Numbered from the stretch's first letter, positions 46,946-58,870 are shown. The stretch is 64,000 bases of DNA from Bradyrhizobium sp. AZCC 2176 (GCF_036924645.1 NZ_JAZHRX010000001.1:5669501-5733500); one strand, 5' to 3'. Notes: generated by a model not told the origin, from the letters alone. Numbers and translations: made by a program.

Positions 46946-48739
46946 ATGTCCGACAAGTCAGCTTCACAACATCTGTTTGCCGACGTGCTGGCGCGCGTGC
47001 AGGCGATCTGCGCCGCGCTCGCGGCCGAGGGCCAATGGCCCGCCGGCACCGATTTCTCTCGCGTCGTGGTCGAGCCGCCGCGCGATGCCAGCCATGGCGA
47101 CATGGCGACCAATGCCGCAATGGTGCTCGCCAAGGACGCGAAGGCAAAACCGCGCGAACTCGCCGACAGAATCGCGGAAAAATTGCGCGCCGACGAGCTG
47201 GTGGCTTCCGTCGAGGTCGCCGGGCCCGGCTTCATCAATCTCACTTTGAAGCCTCAGGTCTGGGCGGACGAACTGCTCATGATGCTGCGCGAAGGCGCTT
47301 CCTACGGCAAAAGCGCGATCGGCCACGGCGCCAAGGTCAATGTTGAATACGTCTCGGCCAATCCGACCGGGCCGATGCATGTCGGCCATTGCCGCGGCGC
47401 GGTGTTCGGCGACGCGCTGTGCGGTCTGCTTGATTTTGCCGGCTACGACGTCACGCGCGAATATTACATCAACGACGCCGGCGCACAGGTAGACGTGCTC
47501 GCGCGCTCGGCCTATTTGCGCTACCGCGAAGCGCTCGGCGAGAACATCGGCGAGATCCCGGAAGGGCTGTATCCGGGCGACTATCTCGTGCCGGTTGGCC
47601 AAGAGCTCGCTGCCGAGCATGGCGACAAGCTGAAGGCGATGCCGGAAAACGCCTGGCTGCCGATCGTGCGGGCCAAGTCGATCGCCATGATGATGGACAT
47701 GATCAAGGGCGATCTCGCCGCGCTGAACATCAAGCACGAGGTGTTCTTCTCGGAGCGGTCGCTGGTCGAGACCGGCAACAACAAGGTCACCGAGACCATC
47801 GATTTCCTGCGCGCCAAGGGCGATATCTATGAGGGCCGCCTGCCACCGCCGAAGGGCAAGCCGGTCGAGGATTACGAGGACCGCATCCAGACGCTGTTCC
47901 GCGCCACTGCCTATGGCGACGACGTCGATCGTCCGCTGATCAAGTCGGACGGCAGCTACACCTATTTCGCCTCCGACATCGCCTATCACAAGAACAAGGT
48001 CGACCGCGGCTTCCTCGACATGATCGACGTGTTCGGCGCCGATCACGGCGGCTACATCAAGCGGATGCAGGCAGCCGTGAAGGGCGTCAGCGACGGCAAG
48101 GCCGCGCTCGACGTCAAGGTCGTGCAGCTTGTCCGGCTGCTGCGTGCCGGCGAGCAGGTGCGGATGTCGAAACGCTCCGGCGATTTCGTCACGCTGCGCG
48201 AGGTGGTCGACGAGGTCGGCTCGGATGCCGTGCGGTTCATGATGCTGTTCCGCAAGAACGACGCCGTGCTCGATTTCGACCTTGCCAAGGTGCTCGAGCA
48301 ATCGAAGGACAACCCTGTCTTCTACGTCCAGTACGGACATGCCCGCGGCCATTCGATCTTCAAGAACGCGCGCGAGGTGGTGCCTGAGCTGCCGGCGGAT
48401 GACGCCGCCCGATCGGCCTGGCTGGGGGATGCCCCGGTGGAGCGGCTGACCGACCCGGCGGAACTTGACCTTTTGAAGCGATTGGCTCTCTATCCCAGGA
48501 TGATAGAAGCGGCCGCGGTTGCACATGAGCCGCACCGAATCGCTTTTTATCTATATGATTTAGCCAGTGAATTTCATGCGTTGTGGACGAAAGGGCGGGA
48601 TTTGCCCTATTTACGCTTCATTATAACTAATGATGCAGAGATCACGAGGGCGCGTCTGGCTATGGTCCAGGGCGTCGTCTCGGTTCTGGCATCGGGCTTA
48701 GCCGTTCTCGGCGTCCACGCTCCGACCGAGATGCGGTAG
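46946..48739 (+). CDS. argS: Arginyl-tRNA synthetase
   Basis: A 597-residue class I aminoacyl-tRNA synthetase. The N-terminal tRNA-binding domain (about 1-110) is followed by the HIGH-type motif [12 protein letters not shown] (H145-V-G-H148), LKMVVQ-like strands and the KMSKS-type motif [11 protein letters not shown] (R406-S411). The C-terminal anticodon domain ends with [15 protein letters not shown] helices ([11 protein letters not shown]). Length and motifs are normal. Second gene of the dgt-argS unit. Confidence 0.96.
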   Translation: MSDKSASQHLFADVLARVQAICAALAAEGQWPAGTDFSRVVVEPPRDASHGDMATNAAMVLAKDAKAKPRELADRIAEKLRADELVASVEVAGPGFINLTLKPQVWADELLMMLREGASYGKSAIGHGAKVNVEYVSANPTGPMHVGHCRGAVFGDALCGLLDFAGYDVTREYYINDAGAQVDVLARSAYLRYREALGENIGEIPEGLYPGDYLVPVGQELAAEHGDKLKAMPENAWLPIVRAKSIAMMMDMIKGDLAALNIKHEVFFSERSLVETGNNKVTETIDFLRAKGDIYEGRLPPPKGKPVEDYEDRIQTLFRATAYGDDVDRPLIKSDGSYTYFASDIAYHKNKVDRGFLDMIDVFGADHGGYIKRMQAAVKGVSDGKAALDVKVVQLVRLLRAGEQVRMSKRSGDFVTLREVVDEVGSDAVRFMMLFRKNDAVLDFDLAKVLEQSKDNPVFYVQYGHARGHSIFKNAREVVPELPADDAARSAWLGDAPVERLTDPAELDLLKRLALYPRMIEAAAVAHEPHRIAFYLYDLASEFHALWTKGRDLPYLRFIITNDAEITRARLAMVQGVVSVLASGLAVLGVHAPTEMR

Positions 48740-48854
48740 GCAGGGGCGAAGGCCTTCACGGATGGGGGTTCGTGGGGTATCTGGCAGGGGCCGCTCGTCA
48801 TGGTTTGTTTGACATGGCGGGTTGGCGCTGTCCCGTAGGGGATGCATCATCACG

Positions 48855-50339
48855 ATGGCTAATCGATATCAGGACCGACCTTTTCCCTCCGCCGACGAAG
48901 CTCGCGGCGAGAGTGATCCGCTTGCCGAGCTCGCAAGGCTGATCGGGCAGACCGACCCGTACGGGGCCGCGGCGAAGCCTGCGCCGCACCCGCTGCAGTC
49001 GCGGGCCAATGTGCGCCCGCAGCGGTATGACCCGCCGCAGTATGATCGGCCGGAAGAAGAGCCCGAGGCTGCTCCGAGCCCGCCGGCATGGATGCAGCGC
49101 GCGCGCCACGAAACGCCGCTGCCGCCGGCTCCGCCGCCTTTGCCGCAGGAATACGATGACGAGCCGGAGTACCAGCCGGCGCCGGTGCATCCCGTGCATC
49201 GCTACGCGGCGCAGCAGCCACAGGCGCCTGCGCATCAAGCGCCACCCGCGCAGGACGACTATTACGAGCAGCCTCAGCAGTATGCCGACGAGCCGCAGCA
49301 GGATCCGTCGCGCTACGACGATGCGCTGTATGGACGGCTCGAGACCGGCGAGCACGACTATCAGCGCGATCCGGCCTATCCGGACGATCCCTACGCCTAC
49401 CAGGAAGAATATGAGGAAGAGCCTGCGCCGAAGAAACGCTCGAGCGGCCTGATGACGGTCGCCGCGGTGCTGGCGCTGGCCGTGGTGGGCACGGGCGCTG
49501 CGTTTGCCTATCGCACCTTTGTCGGTTCGCCCCGCTCAGGCGAGCCGCCGATCATCAAGGCCGACAACAGCCCGACCAAGGTGGTGCCGGCGCCATCCGA
49601 TGCGAGCGCCGCCAAGACCCCCGATCGCATGCTGTCGGGCGATGGCGGCGAGAAGCTGGTGTCGCGCGAAGAGACGCCGGTCGACGTCAATTCGAGGTCA
49701 GGCGGGCCGCGCGTGGTGTTTCCGCCACTGAACCAGAACGGCAATCCGCCGCCGCCGGCCAGTGTATCCCCGTCGGCGCCGATGCCGGCAACGGGCGCGA
49801 ACGGCACGATGCCGAACAATGAGCCGCGCAGGATCAAGACGTACGCGGTCAAGGGCGACGCCGCGGATAACGGCGGCATCCCCGCAGGTGCCAGCGCGCC
49901 GCCGCCGAAGCCGCCGACGCGAAGCGTTGCTGCCCCGGCTCCGGCTCCCGGAGCGCCGCCGGCGCGTAACCCTGCATCCGCCAACGCCAGCGCCAATTCG
50001 CCGATGTCGCTCGCGCCGCAAGCATCCGAACCGGAGCCGCAGACCCGCGTGGCTGCGACGAACCCGACGCAAACCGCGCCGGCATCCGAGGGCGGAGGCA
50101 CTTTTCTGGTATCGGTAACGTCGCAGGACAGCGAGTCCGCGGCCAGGGAGTCGTTCCGCGTGGCGCAAGGCAAGTATGCGTCCGTGCTCGGTTCCCGTTC
50201 GCCGGTGATCAAGCGGGTGGATCTGGCTGATGGGAAGGTCAAGTATCGCGCGATGGTCGGGCCGTACCGGACGCGACAGGAGGCGGTCCAGTTCTGCACC
50301 GAGCTGAAGGGCGCCGGGGGACAGTGCTTTATCCCGTAG
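48855..50339 (+). CDS. SPOR-domain membrane protein
   Basis: A 494-residue single-span protein. Residues 1-197 are cytoplasmic, rich in Pro, Gln, Tyr and Glu. One membrane segment (about 198-222, SGLMTVAAVLALAVVGTG) is followed by a long Pro/Ala periplasmic linker and a C-terminal SPOR domain (about 415-494, FLVSVTSQDSESAARESFRV to the end). SPOR domains bind denuded glycan at division sites. The placement between argS and nagZ is common in Rhizobiales. ATG 48855 has only a weak ribosome site. Confidence 0.86.
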   Translation: MANRYQDRPFPSADEARGESDPLAELARLIGQTDPYGAAAKPAPHPLQSRANVRPQRYDPPQYDRPEEEPEAAPSPPAWMQRARHETPLPPAPPPLPQEYDDEPEYQPAPVHPVHRYAAQQPQAPAHQAPPAQDDYYEQPQQYADEPQQDPSRYDDALYGRLETGEHDYQRDPAYPDDPYAYQEEYEEEPAPKKRSSGLMTVAAVLALAVVGTGAAFAYRTFVGSPRSGEPPIIKADNSPTKVVPAPSDASAAKTPDRMLSGDGGEKLVSREETPVDVNSRSGGPRVVFPPLNQNGNPPPPASVSPSAPMPATGANGTMPNNEPRRIKTYAVKGDAADNGGIPAGASAPPPKPPTRSVAAPAPAPGAPPARNPASANASANSPMSLAPQASEPEPQTRVAATNPTQTAPASEGGGTFLVSVTSQDSESAARESFRVAQGKYASVLGSRSPVIKRVDLADGKVKYRAMVGPYRTRQEAVQFCTELKGAGGQCFIP

Positions 50340-50374
50340 AATTATCTGCGGTTTCCTTGACCGCGGGGCTCTGA

Positions 50375-50391
50375 GGGGCCTAATCGGCCCC
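50375..50391 (+). promoter_or_regulatory. Hairpin covering the nagZ ribosome site
   Basis: GGGGCC (50375-50380) pairs with GGCCCC (50386-50391) around a 5-nt loop. The 3' arm ends directly before the nagZ ATG, and the 5' arm contains part of the only Shine-Dalgarno-like GAGGGG. Translation start of nagZ may therefore be partly masked. Confidence 0.45.
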
Positions 50392-51414
50392 ATGAGCAGC
50401 CGCGCATTCATCACGGGCGTATCGGGACTGGAGTTGAGCGCTTCGGAGCGCGAATTCATCCATGGAATGCGCCCATGGGGCTTCATCCTGTTCAAACGCA
50501 ATATCGAGACGCCGGATCAAGTATCTGATCTCGTTGGAGAATTGCGGGATTGTGTGGGCGAAGCGGATGCACCGGTCCTGATCGACCAGGAAGGCGGGCG
50601 GGTGGCCCGGCTGGGGCCGCCGCACTGGCCGGCCTATCCGCCCGGTGCCACCTTCGGTGCGCTCTTTGACCTCGACAGGGCGCGGGGGCTCACGGCTGCG
50701 CGGCTCAGCTCGCGGCTGATTGCGGCCGACCTGATCGACCTCGGCATCACCGTCGACTGCCTGCCGCTGGCGGACGTGCCGGTGGCCGGCGCCGATGCCG
50801 TAATCGGCAACCGGGCCTATGGAACCGAGCCGGGCAAGGTCGCGGCGATCGCCCGCGCCGTCACCGATGGGCTGGCGCAGGGCGGCGTGCTGCCCGTGCT
50901 GAAGCACATTCCCGGCCACGGCCGGGCCACCGCGGATAGCCATTTCCGGCTCCCGACCGTTGATACGTCGCGGGAAGAGCTGGAACGGACCGATTTCGCG
51001 GCCTTCCAACCGCTGGCGGACCTGCCGATGGCCATGACCGCACATGTTGTGTTTAGCGCATTAGACCCCGCCCAACCGGCGACGACTTCTGCGACAATCA
51101 TCCGGCAGGTGATTCGCGGCGGAATTGGGTTCCAAGGCTTGTTGATGAGTGATGACGTGTCCATGAATGCGTTGGCGGGATCGATCGCCGAACGGACCCG
51201 CGCCATCGTCAACGCCGGCTGCGACATGGTCTTGCATTGCAACGGCAAGCTCGACGAGATGCGCGACGTCGCGCGCGAGACGCCGGAACTGGCGGGTGAG
51301 GCCCTGGATCGGGCCAAGCGGGCGCTGGCCTCGCGAAGAGCGCCTGAGCCCTTCGACCGGCAGGCGGCGCGGGCTGAACTTGAAGCGTTGATGGATCGGG
51401 TAGGAGCGGCATGA
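50392..51414 (+). CDS. nagZ: Beta-N-acetylhexosaminidase NagZ
   Basis: A 340-residue glycoside hydrolase family 3 enzyme that removes N-acetylglucosamine from muropeptides during cell-wall recycling. It shows VLIDQEGGRVARLGPPHWP, the catalytic-loop KHIPGHGRATADSH (Asp/His pair of bacterial NagZ) and the nucleophile Asp in LLMSDDVSMNALAG. Length is normal for the cytoplasmic single-domain type. The stop overlaps the scpA start by 4 nt. Confidence 0.94.
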   Translation: MSSRAFITGVSGLELSASEREFIHGMRPWGFILFKRNIETPDQVSDLVGELRDCVGEADAPVLIDQEGGRVARLGPPHWPAYPPGATFGALFDLDRARGLTAARLSSRLIAADLIDLGITVDCLPLADVPVAGADAVIGNRAYGTEPGKVAAIARAVTDGLAQGGVLPVLKHIPGHGRATADSHFRLPTVDTSREELERTDFAAFQPLADLPMAMTAHVVFSALDPAQPATTSATIIRQVIRGGIGFQGLLMSDDVSMNALAGSIAERTRAIVNAGCDMVLHCNGKLDEMRDVARETPELAGEALDRAKRALASRRAPEPFDRQAARAELEALMDRVGAA

Positions 51415-52238
51415 CGGCTGAGATTCTATCGTTTGAAACCGGACGGCCCGCCGAAATCACAGACGGCGAGCCCGCGCTGGTCGTCGACGTCGAGGGCTAT
51501 GAGGGCCCGCTCGATCTGCTGCTGACGCTGGCACGACAGCAGAAGGTCGATCTCGCCAAGATTTCGATCCTGGCGCTGGCCGACCAGTATCTGACCTTCA
51601 TCGAGGCCGCGCGAAAAATCCGCCTCGAACTCGCGGCCGATTACCTCGTGATGGCCGCCTGGCTCGCGTTCCTGAAATCGCGGCTGCTGCTGCCCGAACC
51701 GGCCACGCCGGACGGCCCGAGCGCCGAGGAAATGGCCACCGCGCTCGCCAACCGGCTGCGCCGGCTTGAAGCTATCCGCGAAGCCGCCAACCGGCTGATG
51801 AACCGGCCGCAGTTCCAGCGCGATATCTTTCCGCGCGGCAATCCGGAATCGATCGCCGAAATCCGTCATCCGAAATTCACGGCGACCCTGTTCGATCTGC
51901 TCACGGCCTATGCGGCGCAGCGCCAGCAGCGTGTGCTGGCGACGGTGCATCTGGCCAAGCGCACGGTGTGGTCGCTCGCCGAAGCGCGCGCCTCGCTGGA
52001 GCGGCTGGTCGGCATGGCCGATGCCGAGGACTGGAGCTGCCTCGACGATTACCTGCTCAGCTACGTGGTCGATCCCTCGCAGCGGGCGACGGTGTTCGCC
52101 TCGAGCTTCGCCGCAGCGCTCGAACTGGTGCGCGAAGGCGAGATGGAATTGAACCAGAAAGAGGCGTTCGCGCCGCTGTATTTTCGTAAGCGTCCGCCGC
52201 AGGCAGCGATGCCCGCGCCGGATATGACGGTCGAGTAA
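51411..52238 (+). CDS. scpA: Segregation and condensation protein A
   Basis: ScpA is the kleisin that, with ScpB, joins the SMC ATPase to organise the chromosome. The 275-residue protein shows the N-terminal YEGPLDLLLTLARQQKVDL and ISILALADQYLTFIE signature, LAADYLVMAAWLAFLKSRLL, and the C-terminal winged-helix region ending in ELNQKEAFAPLYFRK. It overlaps nagZ by 4 nt and is 18 nt before scpB. Confidence 0.95.
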   Translation: MTAEILSFETGRPAEITDGEPALVVDVEGYEGPLDLLLTLARQQKVDLAKISILALADQYLTFIEAARKIRLELAADYLVMAAWLAFLKSRLLLPEPATPDGPSAEEMATALANRLRRLEAIREAANRLMNRPQFQRDIFPRGNPESIAEIRHPKFTATLFDLLTAYAAQRQQRVLATVHLAKRTVWSLAEARASLERLVGMADAEDWSCLDDYLLSYVVDPSQRATVFASSFAAALELVREGEMELNQKEAFAPLYFRKRPPQAAMPAPDMTVE

Positions 52239-52256
52239 GTGGAAGGAGACCTAGCC

Positions 52257-52988
52257 ATGGCAAGCCTGGCGGAAAAACGCATGGAAGATGCCGAGGATCA
52301 TTCCGTCGACCCGAATACCGAGGTTGCGGCGCGGCCGGAGGAATTGCGGCTTCTCGAAGCGCTGCTGTTTGCCTCCGCCGAGCCGATCGATCAGGCGACG
52401 CTTGCCAAGCGCATGCCCGATGGCGTCGACGTCAAGGCGGCGCTGGCACAGTTGCAGGCGGAGTATGCCCCGCGCGGCGTCAATCTGGTGCGGGTCGCCA
52501 ACAAATGGACTTTTCGCACCGCCGGCGATCTGTCGTGGCTGATGACGCGCGAAAGCACGGAGACGCGGCGGCTGTCGCGGGCGGCGATCGAGGTGCTCGC
52601 GATCATCGCCTATCACCAGCCGGTGACGCGCGCCGAGATCGAGGAGATCCGCGGCGTGATCACGTCCAAGGGAACGCTGGATGTGCTGCTGGAAACTGGC
52701 TGGATCCGCCCCCGTGGCCGCCGCAAGACACCGGGCCGTCCGCTGACTTTCGGCACGACGGAAGCGTTCCTGTCGCAGTTCAGCCTGGAGGCGCTCGGCG
52801 ACCTGCCGGGTCTGGAAGAGCTGAAGGGTACGGGACTGCTGGATTCGCGGCTGCCTTCCGGCTTCAGCGTTCCGACGCCGTCCGACGATGTGGCGCTGCG
52901 TGAGGATGAGGATCCGCTGGATGCCGGAGACAATCTGGAACTCCTGCTGGCGCCGGCTGCCGAGCCTGAAGAAGGCAGCGGAAGCTAG
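52257..52988 (+). CDS. scpB: Segregation and condensation protein B
   Basis: A 243-residue partner of ScpA made of two winged-helix domains: [20 protein letters not shown] at the start of the first and [45 protein letters not shown] in the second. GGAAGGAG at 52241-52248 with 8-nt spacing decides for ATG 52257 over GTG 52239. An acidic C-terminal tail (about 205-243) is extra but common in Rhizobiales. 166 bp separate it from tatA. Confidence 0.94.
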   Translation: MASLAEKRMEDAEDHSVDPNTEVAARPEELRLLEALLFASAEPIDQATLAKRMPDGVDVKAALAQLQAEYAPRGVNLVRVANKWTFRTAGDLSWLMTRESTETRRLSRAAIEVLAIIAYHQPVTRAEIEEIRGVITSKGTLDVLLETGWIRPRGRRKTPGRPLTFGTTEAFLSQFSLEALGDLPGLEELKGTGLLDSRLPSGFSVPTPSDDVALREDEDPLDAGDNLELLLAPAAEPEEGSGS

Positions 52989-53154
52989 TTCCGAAGGCTC
53001 CGCCGAGCGACCACTCAGGCGGTTAATGATAGCCATAATACGTAGCCGCGACAGCGATTTGCCGCGGCAGGGGTCCTTGTTTTTGACACCTCTCGGGCCT
53101 ACCTTCCGCCAAAGCTTGGCCGGAAGCCGGCCGTCTCTTTTGGAGGGTTGCAGG

Positions 53155-53397
53155 ATGGGTTCGCTTAGCATTTGGCACTGGATCGTCGTGATCGCAGTGG
53201 TCCTGCTGCTGTTCGGCCGCGGCAAGATTTCGGACCTGATGGGCGATGTCGCGCAGGGTATCAAGGCCTTCAAGAAAGGCATGCAGGACGACGACAAGAC
53301 TGCGGCCGAAAAGCCCGCCGAGCCGGTGAAGACCATTGATCACAATGCGCCGGCGCCGACGGCGGCACGGACGGATGTCGGCAGCAAGGCTGTCTGA
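53155..53397 (+). CDS. tatA: Sec-independent translocase protein TatA
   Basis: An 80-residue protein: a short N-terminus, one membrane helix ([18 protein letters not shown], about residues 3-20), the hinge FGRGK, an amphipathic helix ([19 protein letters not shown]) and an acidic/Ala-Pro tail. TatA multimers form the twin-arginine translocation pore. GGAGGG precedes ATG 53155. The Tat substrate with RRQFLG at 14073 in this window would use this system. Confidence 0.95.
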   Translation: MGSLSIWHWIVVIAVVLLLFGRGKISDLMGDVAQGIKAFKKGMQDDDKTAAEKPAEPVKTIDHNAPAPTAARTDVGSKAV

Positions 53398-53498
53398 ACC
53401 GGACATCGGTGACGCCGGTTTGAGAAAAGGCGCGGACGGCCCCAAATCTTGCTAATGATGGGTTTGGGCGCGGACGTCTCGCGCGAGCGGAAGAATTC

Positions 53499-54011
53499 AT
53501 GTTCGACATCGGGTGGAGTGAACTGGTCGTCATCGCGGTTGTCGCGCTGATTGCCATCGGCCCGAAAGAGCTGCCGGGCGTGCTGCGCATGGTCGGGCAA
53601 TGGATGGGCAAGGCGCGCAAGATGGCGTCCGAATTCCAGGGCCAGTTCCAGGAGGCCATGCGCGAGGCCGAAATGGCCGATCTCAAGAAGAGCTTTGACG
53701 AGGTCAAGGACACCGCGACAGCGCTGTCTCCCGGCAACCTCATGACCTCGCTGCAGAAGGACGTCGGCGACGCCCTGCAGATCGGCGACATCGACAAGCC
53801 TGTCACCGCACCCAACGATGCGCAGGTAGCGTCCGCGATCGGCGAACCCGTTACGCCGACGACGCCGGCCGCGCCTACGCCGGAAACCTTCGTCGAAGCC
53901 GAGGCGCATGCGGCGTCCGAGCCGCTGGCGATCACGCGTGATGTCCAGGCGGCTCCGCAGGATATCGCGCCCGCGTCGCCTGACATTCTCAAGGACGCCA
54001 AAGCGTCATGA
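53499..54011 (+). CDS. tatB: Sec-independent translocase protein TatB
   Basis: A 170-residue protein with the TatB N-terminus [20 protein letters not shown], the GPKELP hinge, a long amphipathic helix ([19 protein letters not shown]) and an Ala/Pro-rich tail. TatB forms the substrate-receptor with TatC. Start ATG 53499. It is 101 bp after tatA and its stop overlaps tatC by 4 nt. Confidence 0.95.
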   Translation: MFDIGWSELVVIAVVALIAIGPKELPGVLRMVGQWMGKARKMASEFQGQFQEAMREAEMADLKKSFDEVKDTATALSPGNLMTSLQKDVGDALQIGDIDKPVTAPNDAQVASAIGEPVTPTTPAAPTPETFVEAEAHAASEPLAITRDVQAAPQDIAPASPDILKDAKAS

Positions 54012-54829
54012 CCATCGAGGACATCGAGGCCAGCAAGGCGCCATTGATGGATCACTTGATCGAGCTGCGCTCGCGGCTGATCAAGGCGCTATTGGGCTTC
54101 GGCATTGCCTTCATCTTCTGCTTCTTCTTCGCCAAGCAGATCTACAACGTGCTGGTCTGGCCGTTCGTCTGGGTGGCGGGCGCCGAGAACTCCAAATTCA
54201 TCTACACCGCGCTGCTGGAATATTTCCTGACGCAATTGAAACTTGCGCTGTTCGGCGCCGGCTTCATCTCGTTCCCGATCGTGGCGACGCAGATCTACAA
54301 ATTCGTGGCGCCCGGGCTCTACAAGCATGAGCGCGGCGCGTTCCTGCCGTATCTGATCGCAACGCCGTTCTTCTTCGTGCTGGGTTCACTGCTAGTCTAT
54401 TTCGTGGTGCTGCCGATGCTGGTGCGGTTCTCGCTCGGCATGCAGCAAATGGGCGGCGAGGAGAGTGCGCAGATCCAGTTGTTGCCGAAGGTCGGCGAAT
54501 ATCTGTCGTTGATGATGTCGCTGATCTTCGCCTTCGGCATCGCGTTCCAGCTACCTGTCATCCTGACGCTGCTGGGGCGGATCGGCATCGTTACCTCGCA
54601 GATGCTGCGCGAGAAGCGGCGCTATTTCATCGTCATCGCCTTCGTGATCGCCGCCGTTCTGACCCCGCCCGATGTCATCAGCCAGGCCTCGCTCGCGATA
54701 CCGCTGCTGGCGCTCTACGAGGGCGCGATCGTCGCCGTCCGCATGGTGGAAAAGAAGGCCGCCGCCGCGCAGGCCTCGACCACGCCTCCGCCCGCCAGCC
54801 CGCCTCCGGAAGCCAATCCGGCGGAATAG
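54008..54829 (+). CDS. tatC: Sec-independent translocase protein TatC
   Basis: A 273-residue inner-membrane protein with six hydrophobic segments, the core receptor for twin-arginine signal peptides. Family marks are [20 protein letters not shown] at the N-terminus, [18 protein letters not shown] in the first third, and [20 protein letters not shown] with LTPPDVISQ later. The C-terminal tail is Ala/Pro-rich. Translationally coupled to tatB (ATGA overlap). Confidence 0.96.
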   Translation: MTIEDIEASKAPLMDHLIELRSRLIKALLGFGIAFIFCFFFAKQIYNVLVWPFVWVAGAENSKFIYTALLEYFLTQLKLALFGAGFISFPIVATQIYKFVAPGLYKHERGAFLPYLIATPFFFVLGSLLVYFVVLPMLVRFSLGMQQMGGEESAQIQLLPKVGEYLSLMMSLIFAFGIAFQLPVILTLLGRIGIVTSQMLREKRRYFIVIAFVIAAVLTPPDVISQASLAIPLLALYEGAIVAVRMVEKKAAAAQASTTPPPASPPPEANPAE

Positions 54830-54878
54830 GGCACTCCGACCGCGTTTTCCCTATCATCGCGATGTGCTGCCCATGATT

Positions 54879-54964
54879 CGTCATGCCCGGGCTTGACCCG
54901 GGCATCCACGACTTGGTCTAACGCAGCAAAGACGTGGATGGCCGGGACAAGCCCGGCCATGACG
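54879..54964. repeat. Dispersed inverted repeat, CGTCATGCC family, copy 2
   Basis: CGTCATGCCCGGGCTTGACC (54879-54898) and GGCCGGGACAAGCCCGGCCA (54940-54959) then TGACG are inverted arms, with inner CCACG/CGTGG pairing. It fills the tatC-serS gap and may separate the two transcripts. Confidence 0.8.
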
Positions 54965-54972
54965 GGGAATGA

Positions 54973-56307
<1,335 letters not shown>

Positions 56308-56319
56308 CAAAGCAGCGAC

Positions 56320-56688
56320 ATGGCATTGCATCGCGACATCTTTTGGATCGGGCGGCAATGGGCTGTTACCGGCCACGGGATGCAGTTGATTGATCAGCGG
56401 ATGATGGGCGCCTTCGATATCGAAGTGGCGCGCTTGTGGGACGATGATCTGATCGAGCGCATGCATGCCACGGAGTGGCTCAACGCCGCGGATTTCGACA
56501 AGGGACTGGCGGTTGCACGAACGCGATATTCGCAGCCGCGGGCTGGATCGGCGCCGGTCGTTGCGCCGCCGGTTCAAGCGATCGAGACCAGCGCGCCGCC
56601 TAAGCAATCGTCAAACCTTCAGATGAAAATCGACGGCCAGGCCAGGTTCGCGCGCCCCTGGCGTGTCTGGATGAAGCGGAAAACATGA
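56320..56688 (+). CDS. Conserved small protein of unknown function
   Basis: A 122-residue soluble protein. The N-terminal 70 residues look folded (MALHRDIFWIGRQWAVTGHG, MMGAFDIEVARLWDDDLIER), followed by an Ala/Pro/Ser linker and a basic C-terminus (RFARPWRVWMKRKT). Codon use fits real genes, and it starts 12 nt after serS, so it is probably translated from the serS-surE transcript. I do not recognise the family. It may be a lineage-specific protein of Bradyrhizobium relatives. Confidence 0.65.
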   Translation: MALHRDIFWIGRQWAVTGHGMQLIDQRMMGAFDIEVARLWDDDLIERMHATEWLNAADFDKGLAVARTRYSQPRAGSAPVVAPPVQAIETSAPPKQSSNLQMKIDGQARFARPWRVWMKRKT

Positions 56689-56783
56689 GAAAATGGGCTG
56701 GTTTGCCTCGGCGGCGATAGCCGGATAAGACGACGCTCAAAGGCGAAAGGCGCCCCATTTCGAACCAAGAGGCATTTTGACGG

Positions 56784-57551
56784 ATGCGAATTCTCTGCAC
56801 CAACGACGACGGCATCCACGCGCCGGGTCTGAAGATCGTCGAGGAGATCGCCCGCGCGCTGTCCGACGACGTCTGGATCGTGGCGCCGGAGCTCGATCAG
56901 TCCGGCGTCTCGCATTCGTTGTCGCTGAACGATCCCCTGCGGCTGCGCGAAGTCGGTCCGCGCCATTTCGCGGTGCGGGGCACGCCGACTGATTGCGTGA
57001 TCATGGGCTCGCGCCACATCCTCGGCGAGAAGATGCCTGATCTCGTGCTGTCCGGCGTCAACAAGGGCCGCAACGTCGCCGAGGACGTGGTCTATTCCGG
57101 CACCATCGCCGGCGCCCTCGAAGGCACGATCCTGGGCATCCCGTCATTCGCGCTGAGCCAGGAATTCTCCATCGAGACCCGTCACGCGCCGCTGTGGGAC
57201 ACTGCGCTGAAATTCGGTCCGGATATCCTGCGCAAGGTGATCGATGCGGGCGTACCGAAGAACACGGTGATCAACGTCAATTTTCCAGCCTGCACGCCAG
57301 ATCAGGTCAAGGGTATCAGCGTGACGCGGCAGGGCAAGCGCAACCTCGGCTTCCTCAAGGTCGACAAGCGCCACGACGGCCGCGGCAATCCCTATTTCTG
57401 GATCGGCTTCGAGCGCGCCGCGATGATGGATACGCCGGCGGAAGGCACCGATCTTGCCGCACTTGCCGCACGCTACGTCTCGGTCACCCCGCTGCGGCTT
57501 GATCGGACTGACGAAGCGTTCTCGGAAGAGCTGACGACGACGTTGAAGTAA
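56784..57551 (+). CDS. surE: 5'-nucleotidase / stationary-phase survival protein SurE
   Basis: A 255-residue divalent-metal nucleotidase acting on nucleoside monophosphates. Signature residues: [16 protein letters not shown] (metal-binding DD), the [15 protein letters not shown] loop, [10 protein letters not shown] and [19 protein letters not shown]. surE and pcm lie close together here as in many proteobacteria, but a response-regulator gene on the opposite strand sits between them. Confidence 0.95.
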   Translation: MRILCTNDDGIHAPGLKIVEEIARALSDDVWIVAPELDQSGVSHSLSLNDPLRLREVGPRHFAVRGTPTDCVIMGSRHILGEKMPDLVLSGVNKGRNVAEDVVYSGTIAGALEGTILGIPSFALSQEFSIETRHAPLWDTALKFGPDILRKVIDAGVPKNTVINVNFPACTPDQVKGISVTRQGKRNLGFLKVDKRHDGRGNPYFWIGFERAAMMDTPAEGTDLAALAARYVSVTPLRLDRTDEAFSEELTTTLK

Positions 57552-57581
57552 GCTGAAGCGCTACGCGTCGCAACGCGCCGC

Positions 57582-57959
57582 CTATACCGGCGCGCTCTTC
57601 AACGTAGCGGCGATAACCTGCGCCAGCGTTTCCAGTTGGAACGGCTTCTGCAGTGCGGGGCGGTCGCGATATTCCTGGGGCAGGCCGGAGGAGCCGTAGC
57701 CGGTCGCAAAGATGAACGGGCGGTTGCGCGCTGTGATCAGCTCGGCCACCGGCGTAATCACCTTGCCGTTGACGTTAACGTCGAGAATGGCGAGGTCGAA
57801 TTCGGTCGATTGCACCAGCTTGACCGCTTCGCCGATTTCGCCGGCCTCGGCAGCTACGCTGTGGCCCAGCTCTTCCAGCATGTCAGCGACCATCATCCGG
57901 ATCATAACCTCGTCTTCGACGAGGAATACAGAACAGCCCGCCGGCCGTGTCGCTATCAT
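57582..57959 (-). CDS. Single-domain response regulator
   Basis: A 125-residue receiver domain only: FLVEDEVMIRMMVADMLEEL (acidic pair), the phosphoacceptor Asp in FDLAILDVNVNG, FATGYG (switch Thr position) and the conserved Lys in ALQKPFQLETL. It has no output domain, so it works as a phosphate relay or protein-binding switch (CheY-like). AAGGA is 8 nt before ATG 57959. No histidine kinase is in the window. It is inserted between surE and pcm on the minus strand. Confidence 0.9.
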   Translation of the reverse strand: MIATRPAGCSVFLVEDEVMIRMMVADMLEELGHSVAAEAGEIGEAVKLVQSTEFDLAILDVNVNGKVITPVAELITARNRPFIFATGYGSSGLPQEYRDRPALQKPFQLETLAQVIAATLKSAPV

Positions 57960-58188
57960 GAGGGGAATCCTTGCCCTTCCAAGGCTTTGAGGTTCGCAAA
58001 AAACACCCCTTGGCGCAACGTCGACATGAACCGGCACGCTTGGACTTCGGCGACGGATTTGCCGTGCCCTAACGCCGGGGGCGCGAGGACGGTTCCGGTA
58101 GCCGGAACCGAAATCTTGAGGAAATTCTTCCTTAAGTGCGCGGACGCTATTACATCTCGGCGGGGCCTGAGCCCGCCGCGAGACCGCA

Positions 58189-58833
58189 ATGTCGCAAGAA
58201 CCGCCCGAGAAGATGATGTTTCAGCTCACCCTGCGGCGGCGGGGGATCAGCGACCTGGCGGTGCTGCGCGCCATGGAAGCAGTGCCACGGGAGGTTTTCG
58301 TGGCGGCCGGCGACCGCGGTCACGCCTACCGCGACAGCGCGCTCGGCATCGCCTGCGGGCAGACCATCAGCCAGCCCTTCGTGGTGGCCTACATGACCGA
58401 GCAGTTGCAACTGCGGAAGGACCACAAGGTGCTCGAGATCGGTACCGGCTCCGGCTATCAGGCCGCGGTGCTGTCGCGGCTATGCGCGCATGTCCTGACC
58501 ATCGAGCGCTACCGGACGCTGGCGGACGCGGCCCGCGATCGGCTCGAGGCGCTCGGCTATTTCAATATCGAGGTGATGCTCGGCGACGGCTTCGACATTC
58601 CGCCCGGCGCCGGCGATTTCGATCGCATCATCGTCACTGCCGCGATGGAGCAAATCCCGGATAGCCTGCAGCAGCGGCTCGAGCCCGGCGGGATCCTGAT
58701 CGTACCGGTCGGCCCGCATCATGGCACCCAGACGCTGGTGCGGGTCACCAGGACCGAGAGCGGTTTCGAGCGCAAGGAATTGGTCGATGTCCGCTTCGTC
58801 CCGGCCCTGCCGGGAATTGCCCGCGAACTGTAG
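58189..58833 (+). CDS. pcm: Protein-L-isoaspartate O-methyltransferase
   Basis: A 214-residue SAM-dependent enzyme that repairs isoaspartyl damage in proteins. It shows [40 protein letters not shown], the SAM-binding loop [16 protein letters not shown] and [16 protein letters not shown], with [14 protein letters not shown] near the end. Full length. A hairpin follows the stop, separating it from the LysM/LytM gene. Confidence 0.94.
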   Translation: MSQEPPEKMMFQLTLRRRGISDLAVLRAMEAVPREVFVAAGDRGHAYRDSALGIACGQTISQPFVVAYMTEQLQLRKDHKVLEIGTGSGYQAAVLSRLCAHVLTIERYRTLADAARDRLEALGYFNIEVMLGDGFDIPPGAGDFDRIIVTAAMEQIPDSLQQRLEPGGILIVPVGPHHGTQTLVRVTRTESGFERKELVDVRFVPALPGIAREL

Positions 58834-58842
58834 AATCCCGGA

Positions 58843-58870
58843 TTGGCGGTTCCCGCCAACATCTTATTCC
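58843..58870 (+). terminator. Hairpin after pcm, probable terminator
   Basis: TTGGCGG (58843-58849) and CCGCCAA (58853-58859) form a perfect 7-bp stem with a 3-nt loop, 9 nt after the pcm stop. The following CATCTTATTCC is only moderately T-rich, so termination may be partial. Confidence 0.5.
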
